From Pseudomonadota bacterium (lineage in GTDB: Bacteria > Pseudomonadota > Alphaproteobacteria > Reyranellales > Reyranellaceae), in assembly GCA_023436825.1 (NCBI GenBank), contig JAEZHS010000063.1, positions 1-29,389 on the forward strand: 29,389 nt of DNA, in the 5' to 3' direction. The position numbers and the translations under genes were made by a program. Every line of letters begins with the position of its first letter. The first letter of the stretch is position 1. This document shows, in pieces, positions 23,771 through 29,389 of this stretch. The notes beneath the pieces were generated by a model. It searched no databases and had not been told where the DNA came from. It worked only from the letters and a program-made list of their open reading frames with translations.

Positions 23771-24347
23771 TCAGCCGCGACCCAAGGCGTAGAACTCGCG
23801 GTTTGGACGCATGCTGGTGACGTTTGCCAACCGGTTCGACAGGCCGAAAAACGCCGCGATGGCCGCGATGTCCCAGGCGTCCTCGTTCGAAACCATGGGC
23901 CTTGAGGGTCTCGATATCGGCATCGTCGACCAGGTGGGCCGACTGGCTGACCTTCATGGCGAAGTCGAGCATTGCCTTCTGCCGGGCGGTGATGTCGGCC
24001 TTGCGATAATTGATTGCGACCTGGTCGGCGATCAAGGGGTCCTTGGCGCGGATGCGCAGGATCGCGCCATGGGCGACCACGCAATACTGGCACTGGTTCA
24101 CGTTTGAGGTCGCCACGACGATCATCTCGCGCTCGGCTTTGCTTAGATTGCCGGGCTTGTCCATCAGCGCATCGTGGTAAGCGAAGAAGGCACGAAACTC
24201 CTCGGGACGGCGCGCGAGAACGAGGAAGACGTTCGGAATGAAGCCGGACTTTTCCTGCACAGCCTGGATGCGCTCGCGTATGTCGGCCGGCATGTCGGCG
24301 AGGCTGGGAACAGGGAAGCGACTGACGGCGAGATCTTCGGCTGACAT
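23771..24347 (-). pseudogene. Peroxidase-related carboxymuconolactone decarboxylase-like protein, frameshifted
   Basis: An AhpD-fold protein of about 190 residues. From ATG 24347 (AGGAG 7 nt upstream) MSAEDLAVSRFPVPSLADMP leads through FIPNVFLVLARRPEEFRAFF to the redox motif CQYCVVAHGAIL (CxxC-x3-H) and DIETLKAHGF. The frame then breaks near 23885-23889. In another frame it resumes as SNEDAWDIAAIAAFFGLSNRLANV, RPNREFYALGRG, stop at 23771. Restoring two bases (TC, in a TCTC context) rejoins it. All catalytic residues lie before the break, so a protein with a wrong ~45-residue tail could still be made, running on to a stop near 23742. Family role: hydroperoxide reduction or related redox chemistry. 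Confidence 0.78.
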
Positions 24348-24492
24348 TGGTGTCTCCTTGAAAGGGCTCGGCGTCAGCATACCCCTTTCCGATTTGCCGA
24401 AAGAACGACCGGCCATCGCGCCGGCCAACGAGAGCGGCCTCGTGATCGACAATCGCGCGCTCAGGCTCTCCGGCGCGGGGAGCAAGGACGTT

Positions 24493-24520
24493 CATGAGCG
24501 ACACACCATTCACGCTCATG
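24493..24520. terminator. Stem-loop downstream of the M91-like protease gene
   Basis: CATGAGCG (24493-24500) and CGCTCATG (24513-24520) are perfect 8-bp arms around 12 nt, lying 18 nt past the stop of the protease gene on the minus strand. No T-tract. It may separate that transcript from the peroxidase-related gene. Confidence 0.35.
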
Positions 24521-24537
24521 AGCGGGGCCGACCGGCG

Positions 24538-25626
24538 TCAGGGCCGCTTTGCGCCTGCCGCCTTGGCCGGCCGCATGTTCTCCCGGAAATGCCGCCCGAC
24601 GGGATTGAACTTCGGCTTCAATTCCGGCAGGTGCGCCAGCGCAAAATAGAAGTCGGGCTGCTTGCTCTTGAAGATCTGCATCAGGTCGCGCGGCGGGATG
24701 CTGATCTTGTCGGCGTTGTCGTAGAACTTTTCGGGGTCCTTCATCACGTTCCAGCCGCCGCGAAGCGCATCGGTGACGACCATGACCTCCTGATTGTCGA
24801 CCGTGACGCGCGTCGTCTTTTGTCGAATGGAGTCGTTGCTGTAAACGCCGCGAAGGCGGGTCTCCCCCTTGTCGGAAAGGTAAATGTTGGCGATCACCGT
24901 GGCGAAGTACTCTTCGATATTGTTGTAGCCTCCGCCCTCCACACCGACGTGAGTCATGCGGCCGCGCAGCGACCGGGTGACGTGAACCAGCTCATGGAAC
25001 AAGACCTCGTCCGGCTTGAATCCGGGACCCTTGGGCGCATCCTTGCCCTCCCAGATCTCGGCCGAGAAGAAAAGCACGATGTCGGCCCCTTTGCCCGTGC
25101 CCTTGCCGAGGCTCGACACCGGTTCGTTGTCGTCGCCACGCACCGGCACGCCTTTTTCATACTCATCCTCGAAATCATGCGGGGTGCCGTCGCTGACGTG
25201 AGCCATCGTTTCGCCGGGCTTCACCGCCATCGGCGTCGAGTTGAAATAGTCGCCGCCGGGCATGGTCCTGAAGTAGTGCCAGTAAGGCATGATGCGGAGC
25301 GTGTGCCCGGTACTGCCGAGCTCAGCCAGCAGCGCTTGGCCCGACGGGAAGGTGCCGATCCGGTCGAGGCAGCCGGCGACCTTGTCCTGATGTTTCTTCG
25401 CCACGTATCGGTACTCGGCGATCAGGTGATCCAACGGGCCGCTCTTCAGGCGGGCCTCCAGCTTGAAGATGTCCAGCCAGTCAGGCATCGAATAGTAGGT
25501 CAGAAAGATCTTCGCCTTTGCGGCGCTCGCGCCGGCGAATGGCCTGGAGTTTGCCGCCAGGAGACTGGCGCGCTGCGCTGCAGGCGCCTTCTTTTTGATG
25601 AAGTCGGCGTATTGTTTAAAGTCCAT
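24538..25626 (-). CDS. M91-like zinc metallopeptidase
   Basis: A 362-residue protein with a zincin motif HELVH at 211-215 in LFHELVHVTRSLRG, and a downstream NNIEEYF (E238/E239) suited to the third zinc ligand. Together with GADIVLFFSAEIW before it, this resembles peptidase family M91, whose known member NleD is a type III effector that cleaves host kinases. The N-terminal half (MDFKQYADFIKKKAPAAQRASLL...) has no signal peptide or membrane helix and is of unknown function. ATG 25626 has GGAGG 6 nt upstream and is preferred to the ATG at 25638. No secretion-system or immunity gene is adjacent. Whether it is a secreted effector, an interbacterial toxin or a housekeeping protease cannot be told from here. 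Confidence 0.75.
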   Translation of the reverse strand: MDFKQYADFIKKKAPAAQRASLLAANSRPFAGASAAKAKIFLTYYSMPDWLDIFKLEARLKSGPLDHLIAEYRYVAKKHQDKVAGCLDRIGTFPSGQALLAELGSTGHTLRIMPYWHYFRTMPGGDYFNSTPMAVKPGETMAHVSDGTPHDFEDEYEKGVPVRGDDNEPVSSLGKGTGKGADIVLFFSAEIWEGKDAPKGPGFKPDEVLFHELVHVTRSLRGRMTHVGVEGGGYNNIEEYFATVIANIYLSDKGETRLRGVYSNDSIRQKTTRVTVDNQEVMVVTDALRGGWNVMKDPEKFYDNADKISIPPRDLMQIFKSKQPDFYFALAHLPELKPKFNPVGRHFRENMRPAKAAGAKRP

Positions 25627-25862
25627 GCAGGCCTCCACGCGCCGAACGGCAGGCGGTGTCGCGATCGACTTTGGCGCGCCATCAGGCCGTGCGCTGTGTG
25701 TTTTCTCACATCATGCGGAGCCTTGTAGGTCCGCTGCCAATGCCAGCGGCCGGGAGCGGCGTGGCGCTCCAAAAGGCGTATACCTCGCGGGCAGCCAGCG
25801 GCGGCATACCAATGCTGGTGCCGCTCGTTCGAAGTGCCACTACAATTCTTGCCGCGGTGCTT

Positions 25863-28115
25863 TCAGTCGTCCGCCTGTCCATGGAGCTTCGCGCGGAAGC
25901 CATTCGCCGACTCGAAACTCACTTCGATCGTCTTTGCGCCGACCACGTGTGTAACCCGGGCGGCGTCGTCGTTGCCGAGCGTCTGAAACTCCAGGACGAA
26001 TCTCGTCCCGTCCGCGAGCCAAGTGCCTCTGGCGGCGCTCAACCCGTAGGGCATGCGCCCGCCGACCCGAGTTTGGCCGTCGAAGCCGATAGGTCCACCA
26101 AACCGTCCCTGCGGCAGGCCTGGCCGTCTGCCGTCGAGTTCGAATTCGTAGGACGGCTGGGGCTCGTCGAGAGTGAGCGTAATCCACTTGATCCGTAGCG
26201 GGTTGTCGGGGAAGCGCCACACCTTGCCGGAGACAGCTTTCGCCAACTCGGATGATCCGCCGCCCGGCGCTGGCTGTTCGGTGGCAACGTCTCTCAGCCG
26301 GTCTGCGAGATGCGCCATCGAAGCGCGATCCGCCGGGATCGGCGCGTCGGACTTCACGGCAGCCATGACGTGCCCCACCAGAGCGTCCAAGCTGAAGCGC
26401 GGGACATCTGGCGCGCCACCGCGGGCGGGGAAGCGCGCCGAGCCGGTCGCTACCACCACGATGTCGAGCTTCGGCATCACGACGATGAGCTGTTGGTGAT
26501 AGCCGATTGCCATGTAGACGTCGCGGTTCGGGATGACCCAGAACTGGCTGCCATAGCGAATGTTCGACGACCAGCTCTCGTGCACGTCGACAGTCGTCCT
26601 GCGCACGCCCTCGGTCCACAACCACGGCAGGATCTGCTTTCCCTCCCACATGCCGTTTCGAAGGTAGAGATAGCCGATCTTCGCCATGTCGCGCGGATGC
26701 AGGTACAGGCCGGCTGCGCCCGCTGAAATGCCCTGCGGGTCGCGCTGCCACAGGACATCTTCGATGCCGAGCGGTCCGAACAGGACCTCCCGCGCGTAGT
26801 CGAGTGTGTTCTTACCCGTGATCTTGGTCAGGATGGCGGACAACAGGTGGCTGTTGCCGCTGTTGTAGTTGAATACTGTGCCAGGTACTGCGCTCATGCG
26901 GCGGTCGAGGACGAATTGCTGCCAGTTCGGGCTGCGCATCATCGAGAAGACAGTGGACTCAGGCGGGATGTTGAAAGGCTCAAACCACTCGATGCCCGAT
27001 GTCATGTCGAGCAGATGCCGGATCGTCATGGCCTTCTTGCGTTCATCGAGGGCGGCGATCGTGCTGTCGGCAAAGAAGTCCAGGACGCGCCGGTCCGTGC
27101 TGTCCAGGAGACCGTCCTTGAGGGCTATGCCGACCAGGGAGCCGACGACGGACTTCGTCGCCGAATTGAGCCGGTGCTTGAGGTCGGCCCGGAACGGGGC
27201 GTAGGTCGCCTCGAGAACGATCCTGCCGTGACGCGTGACCAGGAGGCTGTCCACGCTATTGAAGCTGCCCAGATCGACCAGGCGGGCGAGCGTATCCGAA
27301 CTCATGCCCTGTTCCTCGGGCGAAGAGGTCGGCCACTTTCTGGTGGGCCATGGATATGCCTTTTCCTGTGCTTCGGCCAGGACCTTGCCGAGGTCTTCGA
27401 TTGCGGGCTCTTGGCGGGCGATACCTGTTGCTCCCGGCGTGGGACTGAGGACCACGTGGGCGGTGCCCGCCAGGACAACCACGGCGGCGGCCAGGCTGGC
27501 GTAGAACGCGATCGACCGCCGCGCGGCGCTAGGGGCGAGCGACGCCACGGGCCGCGGAGTCGACATGTCGCGCTCGCGCGACGGCGTCATGTTGGCGGGC
27601 GACCAATGCCAGATATGAACCGGCCGCGCGATGTTCCTCAGTATCTGCTCGCCACCGTCGTCCAGCACGAGATCCAGCCGGTCGCGCACCTCATCATGGA
27701 CTCGATTTGACAGGCACACCCCTCCTGGTGCCGCCATTTCCTGAAGGCGCCCGGCCACATTGACGCCATCGCCAAAGATGTCGTCGCCTTCGATGATGAT
27801 GTCGCCGAGGTTGACGCCAACGCGGAAGATGATGCGGCGATCTTCCGGCATGCCCGCGCTGTGTGCGGCCACGGCCGTCTGGATCTCGACAACGCAGCGA
27901 ACCGCGTCAACCACGCTGGGAAACTCCAGCAACATACCATCGCCAGTCGTCTTGACGATGCGACCTCCAAAGGCCTCGATTCTCGGATCGATGATGTCGC
28001 GACGCACTGTCTTCAGTGCGGCCAGGGTGCCGCTCTCATCGCGGCCCATCAGCCGCGAGTAGCCCACCACATCCGCGGCCACAATAGCCGCCAATCTACG
28101 CAGGTTGGGCGCCAT
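25863..28115 (-). CDS. Class III adenylate cyclase fused to a periplasmic serine beta-lactamase-like domain
   Basis: A 750-residue fusion. Residues 8-170 are a class III cyclase: metal aspartates D15 (AADVVGYSRLM) and D59 (TTGDGMLLEF), the adenine-selecting pair K55/D116, and transition-state N119/R123 (NVAGRLQEM). All are present, so cAMP synthesis is likely. A helix at 203-225 (FYASLAAAVVVLAGTAHVVL) crosses the membrane. Residues 265-560 are a class C beta-lactamase/DD-peptidase fold with nucleophile S318 and K321 (SATKSVVGSLVG) and YNSGNS at 417-422. A C-terminal ~150-residue beta-rich region follows (PSYEFELDGRR, GTRFVLEFQTLG). Topology would place the cyclase inside and the hydrolase outside. 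ATG 28115 has GGAGGG 6 nt upstream. The domains are in one unbroken frame. It suggests an envelope-sensing cyclase, but this is inference. Confidence 0.88.
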   Translation of the reverse strand: MAPNLRRLAAIVAADVVGYSRLMGRDESGTLAALKTVRRDIIDPRIEAFGGRIVKTTGDGMLLEFPSVVDAVRCVVEIQTAVAAHSAGMPEDRRIIFRVGVNLGDIIIEGDDIFGDGVNVAGRLQEMAAPGGVCLSNRVHDEVRDRLDLVLDDGGEQILRNIARPVHIWHWSPANMTPSRERDMSTPRPVASLAPSAARRSIAFYASLAAAVVVLAGTAHVVLSPTPGATGIARQEPAIEDLGKVLAEAQEKAYPWPTRKWPTSSPEEQGMSSDTLARLVDLGSFNSVDSLLVTRHGRIVLEATYAPFRADLKHRLNSATKSVVGSLVGIALKDGLLDSTDRRVLDFFADSTIAALDERKKAMTIRHLLDMTSGIEWFEPFNIPPESTVFSMMRSPNWQQFVLDRRMSAVPGTVFNYNSGNSHLLSAILTKITGKNTLDYAREVLFGPLGIEDVLWQRDPQGISAGAAGLYLHPRDMAKIGYLYLRNGMWEGKQILPWLWTEGVRRTTVDVHESWSSNIRYGSQFWVIPNRDVYMAIGYHQQLIVVMPKLDIVVVATGSARFPARGGAPDVPRFSLDALVGHVMAAVKSDAPIPADRASMAHLADRLRDVATEQPAPGGGSSELAKAVSGKVWRFPDNPLRIKWITLTLDEPQPSYEFELDGRRPGLPQGRFGGPIGFDGQTRVGGRMPYGLSAARGTWLADGTRFVLEFQTLGNDDAARVTHVVGAKTIEVSFESANGFRAKLHGQADD

Positions 28116-28217
28116 TGCATGCCCTCCCAGCCAATCACCGCTATTTTAGAGGCCGACCGTGGGTTCCGCAACGAGCGACCAGCGCGGCGATTTCGGGAAC
28201 ACCGACGCGACTCGCTC

Positions 28218-29279
28218 TTATCCGCGTTCTGCTCTGTCGCGCTGGACCTGCATGTTGGCGAGGAAGGCGACCAGGGGATGAGTGCCCATCGCCACGATGG
28301 TCGACACGTCCAGCCCCACCAGCGCCCTGCTTTGTTCAGGGGTCAGGGAAAAGCGGTCGGCAAAGCCGTTGGGATCAACGAGAAACTGGGCCCGCGCGGA
28401 CGCCTCGTGGGCCAGACCATGCAGGGCGGTCGTCAGTCCGACGAGCTCCGGCTTGATCGACGGATAGTGCAGGTCATGCTGGGCGCCGCCACCGCCGAAC
28501 CAGGCGACCGAGGCGTAGTTGTGATGCCAGCTGGGATCCATCGAAACGATGTCGGGCTTGCGCTCGCCCAGCGCACCGGCGGCGCACGCCCAGCAGCGAA
28601 GCTCGATGTTGCCTTTGTCGTCCAGCTCGTCCTCGTCGTAGCCGATCAAGGACTTCAGGTTGCCCGCGGCGATGCGGGCAAGCGCCGCCTGGTCCCAGTC
28701 GAGCTCCGGGTTGGCGTAGCGATCGGTGCCGGGAAAATGCGACATGCCACCGCTCGCCAGCACCACTGTCCGCAGACCGAGCGCCGTCACCGATCGCGCG
28801 ATCGCCTCGCCGAAGGCATGGCAGCGCGCCATGGTCGGCTGCGGCGCGAGATAGGCGTTGATGTAGATCGGCAGGACGGGATCGGTATGGCCGATATGGG
28901 AGAGCGGAATCCCCATGGCGTAGTCGAACTTCGCCGTGCTGGTGAAGGCAGGGTCGAAGCCCTGCCTGTAGAGCTGGCGGACGAGTTCCAGGCCGATCGC
29001 TCCCGGGATCTCCCACTTGAAGTCACGACCCGCGAAATGCCCCTGCGCGGCGGCGCCGACATGAACGGTGAAGGGAGGCGCGACGGAATGGAAGAACTGC
29101 TCGGCGTGGTCGTTGGAGAAGATGATCCAGAGATCGGGCTTGAGCTCGCGCAGCCTTTTACCGATCTCCGCCGCCGTGGCGCGCACCCGCTCGACGGTGG
29201 CGCGGTCTTCGGTCGGCGGCATGGTGAAGAACTGAGGGGCGTGAGGCAGCATCGCGCCACCGACGACCGTCGTGATCAT
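28218..29279 (-). CDS. Class III extradiol dioxygenase with fused LigB and LigA-like parts
   Basis: A 353-residue ring-cleaving dioxygenase of the LigAB superfamily. The LigB part (1-275) has the iron-binding histidines H13 (GAMLPHAPQF) and H58 (FSNDHAEQFF), as in protocatechuate 4,5-dioxygenase, and the acid/base-type region SGGMSHFPGTDRY. The last ~75 residues (LVGLTTALHGLAHEASARAQF...MGTHPLVAFLANM) resemble the small alpha subunit LigA fused in cis, as in gallate dioxygenase. Likely substrate class: a catechol-type aromatic acid, not determinable here. ATG 29279 has GGAG 8 nt upstream. No other aromatic-degradation gene is in the window. A damaged copy of the tail lies at 22813-23040. Confidence 0.85.
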   Translation of the reverse strand: MITTVVGGAMLPHAPQFFTMPPTEDRATVERVRATAAEIGKRLRELKPDLWIIFSNDHAEQFFHSVAPPFTVHVGAAAQGHFAGRDFKWEIPGAIGLELVRQLYRQGFDPAFTSTAKFDYAMGIPLSHIGHTDPVLPIYINAYLAPQPTMARCHAFGEAIARSVTALGLRTVVLASGGMSHFPGTDRYANPELDWDQAALARIAAGNLKSLIGYDEDELDDKGNIELRCWACAAGALGERKPDIVSMDPSWHHNYASVAWFGGGGAQHDLHYPSIKPELVGLTTALHGLAHEASARAQFLVDPNGFADRFSLTPEQSRALVGLDVSTIVAMGTHPLVAFLANMQVQRDRAERG

Positions 29280-29314
29280 GGGTTCGTCTCCATCGCTTCA
29301 GGCTCCTCTCCCCG

Positions 29315-29370
29315 TCCCCTCATGTTCCTCTCCCCCTTGGGGGCCCTTGGGGGAGAGGAACATGAGGGGA
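29315..29370. repeat. GC-rich palindromic repeat, family A (long copy)
   Basis: Perfect arms of 22 nt (29315-29336 and 29349-29370) around a 12-nt loop. The core CATGTTCCTCTCCCCC is the one found at 4480-4514. Located 36 nt upstream of the dioxygenase start and at the window edge. It would form a very stable hairpin in RNA of either strand. Confidence 0.8.
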
Positions 29371-29389
29371 GAGCGGGTCGTCACTGTTC

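Overview
The window is GC-rich (roughly two thirds G+C by eye), densely coded, and reads as the chromosome of a free-living soil or water alphaproteobacterium. The grounds are TRAP transporters, a class III cyclase of the rhizobial type, an IbpA-class heat-shock protein with a ROSE-like leader, and high-GC codon use. I cannot name the genus from sequence alone. No rRNA, tRNA, CRISPR array, integrase or complete insertion sequence was seen.

Layout. (1) 1-4462 is an arsenic locus: the 3' part of an ACR3 arsenite exporter, a frameshifted cupin on the other strand, then an operator/promoter driving arsR, an ArsO-like flavoprotein with a cysteine-rich tail, and an MFS exporter coupled to it by a TGATG overlap. 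(2) 4539-10326 (minus) is a monovalent copper/silver efflux operon: a small secreted Cys-rich protein, CusB adaptor, CusA pump and an EamA-type transporter with a histidine-rich tail. There is no outer-membrane factor. (3) 10619-10778 is a composite inverted palindromic repeat. (4) 10791-13786 (minus) is a complete TRAP operon, dctQ-dctM-dctP. (5) 13931-18276 is a patchwork: a Rap1a/Tai-like secreted protein, a ModA-like binding protein without signal peptide, an autotransporter remnant, small ORFs, TetR, a frameshifted SnoaL-like gene and a divergent LysR regulator. (6) 18277-19770 (minus) is a solitary DUF3987 protein behind an AT-rich promoter region with 9-bp direct repeats. (7) 20070-22804 is a stress cluster: sHsp, orphan receiver protein, GT4 glycosyltransferase and an unknown protein. 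(8) 22813-29279 holds a degraded LigA-like fragment, a small lipoprotein, a frameshifted peroxidase-related gene, an M91-like zinc protease, an adenylate cyclase fused to a serine beta-lactamase-like domain, and a fused LigB/LigA-type extradiol dioxygenase.

Two window-wide patterns stand out. Four small genes are broken by 1-2 base deletions, nearly all single losses in G/C runs, while large genes are intact. Two families of palindromic GC-rich repeats punctuate the intergenic gaps. The most unusual single gene is the cyclase/serine-hydrolase fusion. The most coherent candidate system is the arsR-flavoprotein-MFS unit.
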